Source: Elysia marginata (Eukaryota > Mollusca > Gastropoda > Plakobranchidae). From it: a stretch of DNA of 33,763 nucleotides. This document shows, in pieces, positions 1-10,733 of this stretch. Under the pieces are notes generated by a model. The model ran no database searches and was not told the origin of the DNA. It was given only the letters and a program-made list of their open reading frames with translations. Every line of letters starts with the position of its first letter. The first letter of the stretch is position 1. Both the position numbers and the translations under genes were made by a program. The stretch spans positions 147,601 through 181,363 of the forward strand of contig BMAT01012655.1 of assembly GCA_019649035.1 (NCBI GenBank), read 5' to 3'.

Positions 1-95
1 TTCCCGATTTCACGATGACTTTAGATAGAAAAAATTCTGTTCCCTGGAATTTTTCCCGATTTCACAGAAATTCCCGATTTTGCATTTCCCGATTT
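1..95. repeat. Cluster of TTCCCGATTT motifs
   Basis: Exact copies start at 1, 53, 71 and 86. Spacing is irregular, so this is not a simple tandem array. It may be cut by the window edge. A fifth match lies near 24,706. Confidence 0.45.
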
Positions 96-900
96 CGTGG
101 GTCCGACCGTATAAAATTTGCCTGTTGCTGAAGAAAAATTTAATGCATTTCAACTCACTTTTTAAGCCCTCAGGCATATTCCATGTTTGGCAGAGGGTTT
201 CAGAAGTTTGCAAAAGCGAAGAGAGAAATTTGATTGTCAAATTGATTCTATCATATCTAAGACACCTCTAGGGGCTATTTATGTTGGAATAAAAGTTATA
301 TACTGAGAAAACGAAAATGTATCTTTATTTTACACATTCGTATTTTATGAATATCACTAAGGTTAAGGTATGTTTGCCAGTTCCACATAAAGGTTGCTCG
401 TCATAATTTTCAGTTGTACTGGCCCCATCAGGGGGTCACTAGGGCTTAAGAAGTGAAATTAGCTCAATTTGTTTCAGCCTGATCTGAATCTTTTGCATGT
501 TCCTTGAAATATGCTTTGAAGTTAAATAGACTTTTTCTAGCTTTACACAGCTCTAGGGTTGCTTTGCTAAAGAAAGTGGAAAAACCCTCTGAACAAAAAC
601 AAGTTTATTTCAAATTTGCTACAAAAATTGAATCTCCTGGCTTACTGTGAGTTTCAATATTTATAGGAAGAAAAAAAATAAAGTTCAGAGATGGGCATAC
701 ATATAATATATGTTCACAGATGCACATATGATTTTATTTATGCAACTGAAACGATCAAGGTGTCGTAAACCAAATTTAATTTTTGCAAATGAATAGTACC
801 TTTTGCTTCTGAGCAAACAAGATTATTATACTAATTTGGATGTAATTAGTCTTTCAGAAAAGAAAAATATCCCCCCAATGCTTTTTTTTTCTTCTTTCAG
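1..900 (+). other. Upstream DYNC2H1 intron (partial)
   Basis: No open frame here matches dynein. It is presumed to be the intron before the exon at 901. The first 100 bases carry four copies of TTCCCGATTT, possibly the end of an unidentified repeat. Otherwise only AT-rich sequence is seen. Confidence 0.6.
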
Positions 901-1105
901 ACCAACTTCCCTAGACTGTACCAAAACATTGACCTGGAAGATAGTGGAACTTGGTCTAATTTTGCACGAAGTAGCCAGTGTGAGCAAGAGTTTCCAGGGG
1001 CTGTAGAGAGAAAAATATCACTGTTCCAACAAGTCCTTGTGGTGCAGACTACTCGCCCCGACAGACTCATCAGTGCCATGGGAGTTTTTGCCTGCAGAGC
1101 CCTTA
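901..1105 (+). CDS. DYNC2H1: DYNC2H1 exon: segment preceding AAA6
   Basis: The acceptor is a long T-tract ending CTTTCAG and the donor is GTCAGT. It encodes residues 1-68 of the fragment plus one base, including QCEQEFPGAVERKISLFQQV and TRPDRLISAM. The donor at 1106 was chosen over GTACTG at 1110 because only the former gives ALNMKELSPP in frame with the next exon. The 5' neighbour exon is outside the window. Confidence 0.93.
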
Positions 1106-4100
1106 GTCAGTACTGGTTGTCTTTCTTTAGCAGTGTACATGTGCATTTTTTATTATATGATTTTGACAATATTTAAACATGAATATCAATCTTCTGTTTG
1201 TTCCTCTGGTCTTTAAAACATGAGAAATTTTGCATTGCTCTAACAAGCTCCTTTCTATTTTATTGGATTAATGGCACATAAGCACTATCTTTTAATAAAA
1301 AGATTTTTTTATTTTTTATAAATTAACTGACTCAGTACAAATTTACACGGATGAAAAAAATTTTCTTTTTACAAAGTACCTTGGTAATAGCTGCATGAAG
1401 AGACTATTTTTTATTTCTGCACTCTATTTCTGATCACATGATTGTAATTTTACTGATAAATAGCTCTCTCCCTCTCTTTGATTTGCAGACATGAAGGAGC
1501 TGTCGCCTCCATCCATCAACTTGAAAAAGCTCTACCAAGAGTCGATTTCCACTGAGCCAGTTCTTATTGTCATCTCAGCTGGTGCTGACCCTTCACAAGA
1601 GCTGCAGGATTTGGCTGGAGAAACAATCGGCATAGAGAGATACCATCAGGTAAGTCTTTAAAATTGTAATATTGTGAAGGAATTAAAATAGGGTAATAGC
1701 TGAGAGAGTGTTCAAAAATACAGCAAGGGATTTCATAAACTTAGTTGAGTTTTGTACAGGCTGAGAAGTTTCAGTAGTTTTTTTAAAGAAAGGAATGAAC
1801 ATGATATAGTAGTATTTTCTCCGATTTCCTTTGATGTTTTATTGTAATATTTTGGTATTCTTAAAAATGTAAAATGCTTATTTTTTTTGTTAACTTTCTG
1901 TTGCTTCTGAAAAAAAAATCATGTCTACTCTAACATATTTTATAAAATATTGTTAACAATTAAAACGCACCCAAAAAGTTCTGTAAATGTGATTGTCCTT
2001 TTAACTTACAAGCTTTTTGGAATAATCTTTTTCTAAGACTTTACTTTAATGAATTGTCCAGTCAGTCTTTTCGTTTTTTAAAGATGTATTTCTTTACGTT
2101 TCATGTGTTTCGTTTTTATTATCTGAAGAGTACCTTCATGAAATGGTTCTTAGTATATAATCATGGGTGTCATTTAAAATTCCAACAGAAATCAACTGTT
2201 GCATTTTAGATAATTCATTAAAAGTCTAAAAGCCTGTGATTGTTATAATCATTTAAACAATCTTTGCGCTAGGTGGCAATGGGTCAGGGGCAAGCAGAGG
2301 TTGCCCTAAAGCTGTTAAGAGAATGTTCCAAGAGTGGAGACTGGCTTTGTCTAAAGAACCTGCATCTGGTCACTGCTTGGCTCCCTGTGCTGGAGAAGGT
2401 AAGAGCTAGATCTCATCAAGAAGTCAAGTGGTCGTCTATCTGTTTGTTTTTGTTCACCTGTCTCTCTCCTGAGCTCCTTTCCCTCCATTTTCTTGAAAAT
2501 TGATATCATATTTATGGATGTAACTTTTGATACATAAAAAAACAGTAAAAAAATTTTTGAACAATATCTTCAAAAAAAAACAAAACAACCAACAATGAAA
2601 TAGTTTCAAGTTATCTAAACACATGTTAAAAAAAAAGAGTTAAACTAGCATTTATTTCATTGGATTTGTTTTTATTCTTCAGGAAATCAATACCATGCAA
2701 CCCCATAATGATTTCCGACTTTGGATGACATCAGAAGTCCATATGAAGTTTCCTACCATCCTTCTACAGTCAAGTTTGAAAGTAACATATGAGGTAAGCT
2801 ACCTGTTTACACATAACATGCATTTTCATTGCTTTAGAATGTTTCTGTACCATTTAAATTACGTACAAGGTTCTCTTTAATAAAGCTGTCCAAGTAAGAA
2901 GCCTTTTTATCCACTGCCTTTACCTAATAACTATCAAATTTTCCATCCTTACATCTCAGGCACCACCTGGCGTTAAACGTAATCTGATGAGGACCTATGA
3001 GTCATGGACTCCAGAGTATGTGTCTCGCGGAGGCAATGTGTTGAGGGCCCAGGCCTTGTTTGCACTTGCCTGGTTCCATGCTGTTATGCAAGAGAGACGC
3101 ATGTACATCCCTCAGGGCTGGACAAAGTTTTACGAGTTCTCAACATCAGATATCAGGGCTGGTGCAGACATCATAGATCGGTTGTGTAAAGGAGGTAAGA
3201 CAGTTCTTGTACTCTTTGATTCTGCTACAAAAGCTCAACAATTGTGTGAGTCGGTCATTGGCCTATCTTTTTTTTTTTTTACAAGTATTGATTGTAAATT
3301 TTGTTTCAAAACTTATGAATCTTCTTTTGATTTTATTTCTTCATGTTTTATTGAAAAAAAATCTTATTTCTCCTTCTCAAATTCTTTTTACATAATATAT
3401 CGGTAAAGATTTATGCTGTACTTTCTGAATTTATGAATACATTGAATGTATGTCTCCTTCATGTCAGTTATGAGCCCATTACAATGATATCAAAAGGGGC
3501 ATATGGGTAAATTAGGTAGAAAGTTAGAATAAATATGTAAGTGTTATATACTGAATGAGATAAATTTATAACACAAATCACTGTTCTACAACAACAAAAA
3601 GTGAGCCCTCCAACAAGAGACAAAATTATACTGACTCATAAAATGCAATTATTCTGAAAATTAAAAAAAAAATTTCAAATTAAACCTGAAGATATTATGA
3701 TTTGTTAGTGCAGAAAAATATATGCAATATCGGTTATTGTGTCTGCTTTGAAATCTTCTGAAATTCTCTATCTCAAAGAAGGTCAACTACAATGAATTTT
3801 ATTTTCACATACTAAGCATGCTTGCACATCAAGTTATTAGCATGTATCAAAATATTTTAAATGTGCCCAATGAATGGTCAGTAGGCCTAAATTGAAGTTC
3901 TTTTTTTCCCTAAATTCTTTTGGATGAAACAATTGTAAACAACCCCTACAAGGCTGTACTTGTGTCTATTGATTTTGAAAGAAATCATTTGTACGATGAT
4001 ATTTGTTTTGACTTTAGAAAAAAAAAATCTACTTTTCTCTTTATCTCATTCTTTATTGCCATCTGTAGCTCTTTATGATGCCACAGCATTCAAGAATTCT

Positions 4101-7100
4101 GGAATTGGAGGTGCAGTTATCATTGAAGTTTGAGATTTGCAGTGAATTTACATTAGTGTCCTCACATTGAATTATTTCCCATTTATACTTGTTTCCTATT
4201 TAAAAGCCATTCTCCCTCCTCCATTCAAAAAGAAAAAAGAAAAAAGAGGAGCTGAGGAGAAGCAGGATCTCTGTTGTTTTCAACTTATTTTTTTATCATT
4301 GTTTGTCTTGCAACCAATTTTAATGAGTCTTAAGTCAAAATTAGAATGTGATCAGATATGGGTTTCACAGAAAAGCTTATTAATTCTGTAGGTTCAAGTA
4401 CAACAAACAGAAAAGTTCTATGATGCTTCTGTATGAAGTTATAGCTGTTTGAAGTCGGCAGGGTTAGGAGTTGTGAAATTTCAGAAAGGGGAAAAAACAG
4501 CATTTAAAGTTTAGATGACTTTAAAGGTAATGAGGCCTTAGCGTCTATGCCAATTGAAAATAAACATCTAAAAAATGAAAGGTGAACATCAATTAAGTGT
4601 GGAAACTGTATTGTGACTTCTGAACACCCACTAAACTTTAAAAGCCTATATCTCCAAGCTAAAACTTTTGACTTACGAATCATTTGGACAGAATGTGAGA
4701 CATTTTTGTTGGTTTTTTTTTGTTTTGATCTCTTGGGTTTCAATACTAAATACTTTTCACTTTCAAGGGAGAGGCGACAGAATTTTTCATATTTTCGATT
4801 GTGGTGGTTTAGCTGCAACTGTATTCAAATTTTTTGCGACATATGTCTATTGTCTAGGGTGAATGACTTGGAATTTGGAAATTCTGTTTTTGAGAAAAAC
4901 TCATCGAAATTACTATATTTTTTCTTTTTCTCCATATTTTAAATCAATAAAAGTTTCAATATCTTTCCACAAAATATTAATCATTTTATGAAATTTTTGA
5001 CATTTGAAGCTTAGAATATAGTCTTGTTTAGAACAACAACAGCTTTGAAGGTTGCGTCATCCAACTCATTCACCCTGGATGCAAAACATATTGAGTTTTT
5101 TATGTAGTCATATTGAGTTTGTTAAGAACTGATACCAGCAAAATTTTGACAACTGACGAAAATGCTGACTATGCAAGTCTGTTTTGTTTACTAATCATTA
5201 TCACGTTTTCAGATAATAATATGGTGTGTCCATTTAAATTTTGTGTGTTTGCACTACTAACAAAATAGGTTGTGTTAGTAAACTCATCCTTCTATTTGGT
5301 GGTTGGGAACTAATGTATTGAAAAGGGTGAACATTTACTTGAGAACTTTGTGAAATGCCAACTAAACTTGCCTTTTTAGTTACTTCACATGATACACAGA
5401 AAAAGATGAATATATGACAAAAATATGGTATAAAGAATCAAGAACTATTATTAAGGACGATTTTCATATTTTCAAAAAAGTTACTTATGTTCAATACATT
5501 TAAGAACTACTCAAAAATCTTTTTCTCTAGATCTATCTTTAACAATAAAATGTTGATTTTTAAGATAGCTGGAGATCTGTATTCAGCATTATTATTCTGG
5601 TTTACTTGTCTTTTCAAGTAGAGATGGTTTCAAAATTAAGTTTTCTGTTTTGAGCTGAGACTATGGGATCACAGTTTAACAATATTTAGAAAGAACGTAA
5701 TAATCAATATTTGAAGATTTTTAGAAAGAAAGTATTATAGGGAGTAGAAAACTTTTGAGGTGATATTTTTTTTATATTTCATCAGTGTTAGATGAGATAA
5801 TAATATGGCTTATTTGATGTCAGAAGCAATATAAACTGTATATTTGAAAAGGAAAATTTTCAAACCCGTCCCCCCTTACCCTACCTTTATGCAAATGGGC
5901 ACTTTTTTCATCTACGTATATTTAAACTTTGAGAATTGGTTATAGTTTTCTTAGTGAAGCATCATTTATCTCTATTTTTAGTTTCTGAAAAGAATAAACA
6001 AGCTTGATTAACCCCAAGTCTCATTTGAGTATAAAACAACATTATAAATAAAAATTTTTTGCCTTCATATTCTAAATACATGAGTAAACTTGTAAACAGA
6101 TGTCTTGTTTATCCCCCTCCACGCTCAATGTCCATGAAATATTCAGGCCAAGACCCTGTACAATGGAAGTTTGTGCATGGCTTATTTGAGTTTGCCATCT
6201 ATGGTGGTCGAGTGGACAACCCGTTTGACACAAGAGTGATGGTCTCTTACCTGCAGCAGTTCTTCAACTCATCAATCATAAGCCCTCAGGGCAGAAGTGG
6301 AAAACGGCTGGGCCCACTTAAGCTGCCAGCCTCTACCAATGTCAGGGTACGTCTTAAGTCAAACATTTTTTTTAAATAATAAAACTCTACCCGAAGTTGT
6401 GGTCAGAAGACGATTTGGAATGTAGTTTTCAGCAAACAAGACAATTTTTTTATTTAACATTTTGCTGAAAGGTATAGTAAGATGTAATGAACAAAAAAAA
6501 AGTTGTGTGGGCTTGTCGTTTGGTTGTTGGCACCAAGTTTTTGGGCAGGGAGGTCCACGTTTTAATCCCCTGGTTTGGCAGGTTGACGGTTTTGTTTTTT
6601 CCTTTCTATTTACACACATTTCTTAAGCTCTCATTAAATAAGTAACCAACCATGGGAACTGAAAGATTTTATCAGTGTGCTAGAATAATGCACTTTAATT
6701 GCTACTCTTCTGCGGGTTCAGAAGGTTATTTTAGTTGGTAATGGTATGTTTGGGAACCAATCTAAAGCTCATAGAACATTAGTGGATAAGGCACTACATA
6801 AGAACACTATTTACTTTTTTTAAATTGAAGAGTTAAGAAGGATGCAGGTGACTTCAGCTAGATTGAGAAAAAGCTCATGTGTTAGGTATTTGTGTAATTA
6901 TACTGCTCTAAGATTACAAACTAAGCTTGTACACTCTTAATTGGTTGTAATGTTTGCACTTTTCAATATCCGAGAGTTAACTTGCTCAGTGTTACATTAC
7001 TTTTCAGGACTATGTAGATGTCATTGAAGCCTTGCCTGAGTTTGATAAGCCATCGTATTTTGGTTTGCCTGAGAACATTGAGCGCTCCACGCAGCGAATG

Positions 7101-9904
7101 GTGAGCCAACAAGTCATCTCACAGCTTAAGATATTGCAACGATCTGACGCACAGGCCAGTAAGTTTGACAAGGAAGTCTGGGCATCAGAGCTTGGACCAA
7201 TTCTAAACCTCTGGAAGAAAGTCAACCAGGTCAGTGGATATTTTTGCTGTTCAAAGTTTTATTTTGAAAAGGGTTTTATGTAACAATGTGGACAAAATAG
7301 AAACATTTTATTGGTCCATTACAATATATTCTCAATTAAGTGAAGCCCTAAAGTTTTCATTTTGTTGCTTTTTTTTCACTTTGCTTTGATTTGAAATATA
7401 AAAGTTTGAAGGGATTTTGTGCAGCTTTGTGTGATGTTTTGTTTATTTTTGGAAATAAAGAAAACACTTCCTCTGAAAATATCTCTGCTCTCTAGGGCCA
7501 CAACCTGATTCAGTCCAAGATATCCCCACCAAGTGAGAAAGCGGGCAAGGGCAGCTCTCCCATTCTGACCTTCATCATGCTTGAGCGTTACAATGCGATT
7601 AAGCTGGTCCAATCTGTCCATGCTTCTCTTGCTGCTCTCAGCAAGGTCATCCGTGGCACTCAGCTGCTCACCACAGATGTGCAGAACCTGGCAGCTGCTC
7701 TTCTGAACCAGGAAGTAATAAAGTCAAGGCTTACATTTTTTAGAATCTAAATACTTAGATTAATTATTACAATAAGTAAAAGCAGATTTTTTAGGTGGTT
7801 ATGAAAAACTGTAGATATTTAAAGGTAACACCAAGAGTAGTAAGCCAAAAAAAAAGCCTATTTACTTTTTCAAGCTTAAAAATCAATTTGAAGAACTTCA
7901 CATGATTTTAAATGTGTCAAATTAGTTTCAGAAATGTTCAAGATCAAGGAACTAATCTCATTAATATTGTGATACTTGTCTTTTTCAAATTTTATTAACA
8001 TTTTTTGGTATTGTGTTTCTTTGCTAGACTCCTTTGAACTGGCTAAGCCAATGGGATGGACCTGAGGACCCAGTTCAGTATCTGCGAGGGCTTGTGAGCC
8101 GAGCTGCCGCCATACAGACCTGGGTGGAGCGCGCTGAGTCCGGGGCTTTGCTCAGAGAGACCCTTGATTTATCCGAACTGTTTAGGCCAGACACATTCCT
8201 GAATGCATTCAGGCAGCAAATTGCCCGGTGAGACGATTAACTTCTCATGTCAATGTAATGTACAACATGGGTTGGAAAAAAAAAAGCTGTACTCTTCTGT
8301 CTTTACTTCACATGAAAATAAAGCTGTTCTTATTCTTGACGTAAAGGGTAGCAAATGGTCTTAAGTTAACAAAAAGAAACTGTCTTAATTTTCATGAGAA
8401 TAAGCGGGTAAAAGAGTGAGATACAAGTAGATGTGACATTTAAAAGTAGCCAATGTACAACCAATGCTTCATGTATATTTTTTCTATACAGTGGCGCAAT
8501 CGGTAGGGTGGTTGACCGCTATCTGAGAGGTCTCGGGTTTGATCCCCAGTCCGGGCTAAATTTTATTTGCTTCCCTGTGCCCACCCAGCACTTGATGGGT
8601 AGCTAGGTCTCTTAAGACTTGGCGAAAGTAAAGGCGGCGAGGAAAGCAATGGCAAACTACCTCACTATGCCGTGTGCCTAGAAAAACAAGGACCCTGCTC
8701 CTTGTTCCCCTACGCTCATGTTGAGTATGGGACTACCTTTACCTTTACCTTTAGGAACTCAAAACAGCAGTCTCAAAGATACTAGCCAGTTACATATGTT
8801 ATAAACATAGGGAAGAAAACACCAAATGCATTTGCTACGATGGGACCTCAGTTAAGACACATAAATAAAGTATTGTGTTTCAATTCGTAAGTGATGTTTC
8901 GCACTCAACTATGTTTTTTTTATTCCATCTTTACTTTTGAACTGCCTAAATAATAATGAATTTAATACTGATTCGCAGTTTCTTTACTTCTCTCCCTTTT
9001 CCCATATGCCACACACTCTCTCTTTCTTGTTTTTACACCTTAATTGTATATTTCAATGTCATGAACAAGGGAGATGAAGTGCTCTATGGATAGCCTGAAG
9101 TTTGCCTGCTCTTGGAAGGGTAGTGTTCAAGGAGCACGGACTATGGTTAAACTGGGCGGCCTCATGCTAGAGGGATGCACATTTGATGGCAGTCGTTTGT
9201 CTGAGAACCAAAGAGATTCACCCAGTGTAGCCTCTATACCTCCATGTGTGATTTCTTGGATCCCTAAGGTAAGTTGTGATCATAACTATTCTAGTATTTT
9301 GTAAAAGTTCAGTGTTCCAATAACCAAGTTACAATCATTTTATCTTGAGAATGGTTAAAACTTGTCTCTTTTTAACATTGAAAAGCAATTTGAAAAACAT
9401 GGCAATAATTTATACTAGTGCTGAATATTCAACCAAAGTTTTTTTGATAAATAGTAAACTATTACCATGTAAAATACAATAGTGTAAAGAATACTCTACA
9501 GCCCAGTATTTGTTATTTACAATATTTTTAAATGTTTTTTTAAGGTGCATGCTGAAAAAATTCTTTAAATTTAGTTTGTTTGATTAAATATTCAAACATC
9601 TTAATGCAAAATAATGTATTCGGTCATGATTATTGTTATAAGTAACCAGCAGTTTTTATCATGTAAACATCTTATGATTACATGTGATGAAAAAAAAACA
9701 GCAAATAAACCCAGGTAATTTTTCTCTTTTACTTCTTTAATGTAGGATTCACCAGATCCATATGGCCTGGATGAGACTATATCATTGCCTATCTACTACT
9801 CCAGTACTCGTGATCGCATTGTGACTCGCCTCGATGTACCATGTGGAGGCAACATAGATCAGTGGCTTCAAAGTGGCGCTGCTCTTTTCCTTAAAAATGT
9901 TTAA
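901..9904 (+). CDS. DYNC2H1: Cytoplasmic dynein 2 heavy chain 1, C-terminal 678 residues (partial, 11 exons)
   Basis: This is the motor subunit of the dynein-2 complex that drives retrograde intraflagellar transport in cilia. Coding exons: 901-1105, 1489-1649, 2273-2398, 2683-2793, 2960-3194, 6147-6346, 7008-7229, 7496-7714, 8028-8227, 9070-9268, 9746-9904. They total 2,037 nt (678 codons plus TAA) in one open frame, and every intron is GT-AG. Residues 1-70 are the segment before AAA6; about 80-200 carry AAA6 hallmarks (VAMGQGQAEVALKLL, GDWLCLKNLHLV, then FRLWMTSEVH); about 202-280 are the AAA lid (LMRTYESWTPE, YIPQGWTKFYEF); about 345-678 are the C-terminal domain (YFGLPENIERSTQRM, WEGPEDP-like GPEDPVQYLRGLV, ending GAALFLKNV). 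The ADPSQELQ motif and near-identity to the vertebrate DYNC2H1 tail as I recall it separate it from axonemal dyneins and DYNC1H1. The full protein is about 4,300 residues, so roughly 85% lies upstream of the window. No damage is seen. Confidence 0.97.
1489..1649 (+). CDS. DYNC2H1: DYNC2H1 exon: start of AAA6
   Basis: It follows a pyrimidine-rich acceptor (TTTGCAG) and ends at donor GTAAGT. With the base carried over it encodes residues 69-122, including TEPVLIVISAGADPSQELQ, the degenerate nucleotide-site region of AAA6. It ends in phase 0 at YHQ. Confidence 0.95.
1650..2272 (+). other. DYNC2H1 intron, nothing recognised
   Basis: GT-AG intron of 623 bases with poly-T and poly-A runs. No repeat or gene is recognised in it. 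Confidence 0.8.
2273..2398 (+). CDS. DYNC2H1: DYNC2H1 exon: AAA6 core
   Basis: Forty-two codons between acceptor GCTAG and donor GTAAGA, residues 123-164. It starts VAMGQGQAEVALKLL and contains GDWLCLKNLHLVTAWLPVLE, two of the strongest signatures of the dynein heavy-chain AAA6 module. Both ends are phase 0. Confidence 0.95.
2683..2793 (+). CDS. DYNC2H1: DYNC2H1 exon: end of AAA6 large subdomain
   Basis: Thirty-seven codons, residues 165-201, acceptor TCTTCAG and donor GTAAGC. The product includes FRLWMTSEVHMKFPTILLQS and SLKVTYE, matching the conserved FRLWLT...FP..LLQ..LK.T.E block of dynein heavy chains. Both ends are phase 0. Confidence 0.95.
2960..3194 (+). CDS. DYNC2H1: DYNC2H1 exon: AAA6 lid
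   Basis: Residues 202-279 plus one base; acceptor TCTCAG, donor GTAAGA. It holds APPGVKRNLMRTYESW, the helical LFALAWFHAVMQERR segment, and YIPQGWTKFYEFSTSDIRAG of the lid. It ends in phase 1 (KGG split) ahead of an intron of nearly 3 kb. Confidence 0.95.
3195..6146 (+). other. Large DYNC2H1 intron
   Basis: A 2,952-base phase-1 intron. Apart from the MITE-like copy at 4,841-5,091 it is AT-rich sequence in which I see no exon. Short open frames here (for example around 4,613-4,942) run into the MITE and look spurious. Confidence 0.8.
4841..5091. mobile_element. MITE-like DNA element, copy A
   Basis: The ends are inverted copies of each other: the left end reads ATATGTCTATTGTCTAGGG then TGAATGACTTGG, and the right end reversed reads ATATGTTTTGCATCCAGGG then TGAATGAGTTGG. 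ATAT flanks both sides and may be the target duplication or part of the ends. At about 250 bases with no coding capacity it is a non-autonomous element. A second copy with the same ends and interior lies at 12,894-13,157, which is what makes the call firm. Superfamily not assigned. Confidence 0.75.
6147..6346 (+). CDS. DYNC2H1: DYNC2H1 exon: lid to C-terminal domain
   Basis: The acceptor is TATTCAG and the donor GTACGT. The split glycine joins to QDPVQWKFVHGLFEFAIYGG and the exon ends STNVR in phase 0 (residue 346). Y-G-G-R-V-D-N-P-F-D and SYLQQFFNSSI match the family closely; the SPQGRSGKRLG stretch is the variable loop. Confidence 0.94.
6347..7007 (+). other. DYNC2H1 intron, nothing recognised
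   Basis: GT-AG intron of 661 bases, AT-rich; no repeat or exon recognised. Confidence 0.8.
7008..7229 (+). CDS. DYNC2H1: DYNC2H1 exon: start of C-terminal domain
   Basis: Seventy-four codons, residues 347-420, acceptor TTTTCAG, donor GTCAGT. It contains PSYFGLPENIERSTQRMVS and ends LNLWKKVNQ. Phase 0 at both ends. Confidence 0.95.
7496..7714 (+). CDS. DYNC2H1: DYNC2H1 exon: C-terminal domain
   Basis: Seventy-three codons, residues 421-493, acceptor CTCTAG, donor GTAATA (weaker than the others). It encodes SPILTFIMLERYNAIKLVQS and SLAALSKVIRGTQLLT, then LNQE at the end. It is noticeably richer in G+C than the flanking introns. Confidence 0.94.
7715..8027 (+). other. DYNC2H1 intron, nothing recognised
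   Basis: GT-AG intron of 313 bases with an ordinary T-rich acceptor region; nothing else seen. Confidence 0.8.
8028..8227 (+). CDS. DYNC2H1: DYNC2H1 exon: C-terminal domain
   Basis: Residues 494-559 plus two bases, acceptor TTGCTAG, donor GTGAGA. It includes GPEDPVQYLRGLVSRAAAIQ and TLDLSELFRPDTFLNAFRQQ, both strongly conserved in DYNC2H1. The exon ends in phase 2. Confidence 0.95.
8228..9069 (+). other. DYNC2H1 intron hosting the SINE
   Basis: An 842-base intron of which about 263 bases are the SINE. The remainder is AT-rich without recognised features. Confidence 0.85.
8491..8753 (+). mobile_element. tRNA-derived SINE with TTTACC tail
   Basis: The head resembles a tRNA gene with pol III promoter boxes: an A box (TGGCGCAATCGG at about 8,492) and a B box (GGTTTGATCCC at about 8,536). 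A tRNA-unrelated body follows, including GCAATGGCAAACTACCTC and TGTGCCTAGAAAAACAAGG, and the element ends in three CTTTAC units. The body recalls the central domain shared by some widespread animal SINEs (MetaSINE-type), from memory and unverified. It lies in a DYNC2H1 intron in the gene's own orientation. A detached 3' end of the same family is at 20,851-20,889. No clear target duplication. Confidence 0.85.
9070..9268 (+). CDS. DYNC2H1: DYNC2H1 exon: C-terminal domain
   Basis: It completes the split arginine and encodes EMKCSMDSLKFACSWKG, GLMLEGCTFDGSRLSENQRD and VISWIPK; donor GTAAGT. The acceptor (AACAAG) has a weak pyrimidine tract, but only this position keeps the frame and the family match. 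Confidence 0.92.
9269..9745 (+). other. DYNC2H1 last intron, nothing recognised
   Basis: GT-AG intron of 477 bases; AT-rich, no feature recognised. Confidence 0.8.
9746..9904 (+). CDS. DYNC2H1: DYNC2H1 last exon and stop
   Basis: Acceptor TAATGTAG; 52 codons and TAA. It encodes SPDPYGLDETISLPIYYSS-like residues and ends CGGNIDQWLQSGAALFLKNV, the usual C-terminus of the protein. The stop is at the expected place, so the chain is complete at this end. Confidence 0.96.
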   Translation, partial: DSPDPYGLDETISLPIYYSSTRDRIVTRLDVPCGGNIDQWLQSGAALFLKNV

Positions 9905-10733
9905 GCTACTTTTTGCTCCTAGACTACGCTCAATGTTGTTTAAAGACTAGTCTTCAAAAAATTTCATAAGCTTTCTGATGAAAATGGAGCATTACAGTTT
10001 ACCTCTTTATGTCTCTGATTTTTGTAGATAACAAGTCTTTTATTGATTTTTAGAAAAAGTGATAGTGTTTACCTACTTTGTAGATGTTTTTTTTCTTCTT
10101 TATTTTGTGTCTCTTTAAGATTTGTCTTGATCTTCAGCAAGAGCTATCTGTGTATCCAAAATCTAGGGACACAATACTTCTTTTTGTGCCAAAAGAAAAA
10201 AACTTTCAATAATTTACTCTTTAAAGTTATACTCTTTGAATGAAAAGCTTCTCTTATCATTTCATTTCTTTGAATGTAGACTCAAAAGAATGGAAGAAAA
10301 CATTTAAATATTTCATATGAAAAAAAATTAATAATCGAATCCTGACAAATCATGATTATAAATGTTTATCAAGAATATTTTGCTTGTGATTTATTAACAA
10401 TATTTTGTTCGTGAGACTTGCAAAATGTCTTTTTTACCCAGACAAAAAGATTTTGATTTAAAAGAGATTCAACTTTGACAGAAGAATTTTTCTTTCAGAT
10501 GTCTATAGAATAACAATATAATGAGATTCTGATTTTTAAAAGTCAAAATGGCTGTTGTTGATTTTTTAACCTGTAATCCGTCCTTTATGAGCTTGTTGTT
10601 AAAGCAATTTATTTAAATCTGTGATAAAAAAATCCTTCATCATTTTTTATCTTTTTCAGGTGATAACTGTTTGTGGTCAGTGACTACTGTCATGGTCATG
10701 CCTTCAATGTGAATAAAAACTCTTTTAAAGAAT
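9905..10733 (+). other. DYNC2H1: DYNC2H1 3' untranslated region
   Basis: AT-rich sequence without a gene of its own. It ends at the AATAAA of 10,712-10,717 with a T/GT-rich stretch just downstream. The end point is inferred from that signal. A pyrimidine tract ending TTTTTCAG near 10,660 could be the acceptor of a UTR intron, unproven. Confidence 0.6.
10712..10717 (+). terminator. Poly(A) signal of DYNC2H1
   Basis: Canonical AATAAA about 810 bases after the stop, followed at 20-40 bases by a GT/T-rich run (GGTTTGTTTTAATTT) typical of a downstream element. I saw no earlier AATAAA in the 3' UTR. Confidence 0.65.

Noticed and set aside
4504-4942. Overlapping open frames on both strands of about 105 codons
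   Set aside because: They lie in a DYNC2H1 intron and overlap the MITE; low-complexity Phe/Leu-rich content and no match to any family.
8491-8560. A functional tRNA gene
   Set aside because: The A and B boxes are present, but the region fuses to a long unrelated body and repeat tail, and the acceptor arms do not pair cleanly: SINE head.
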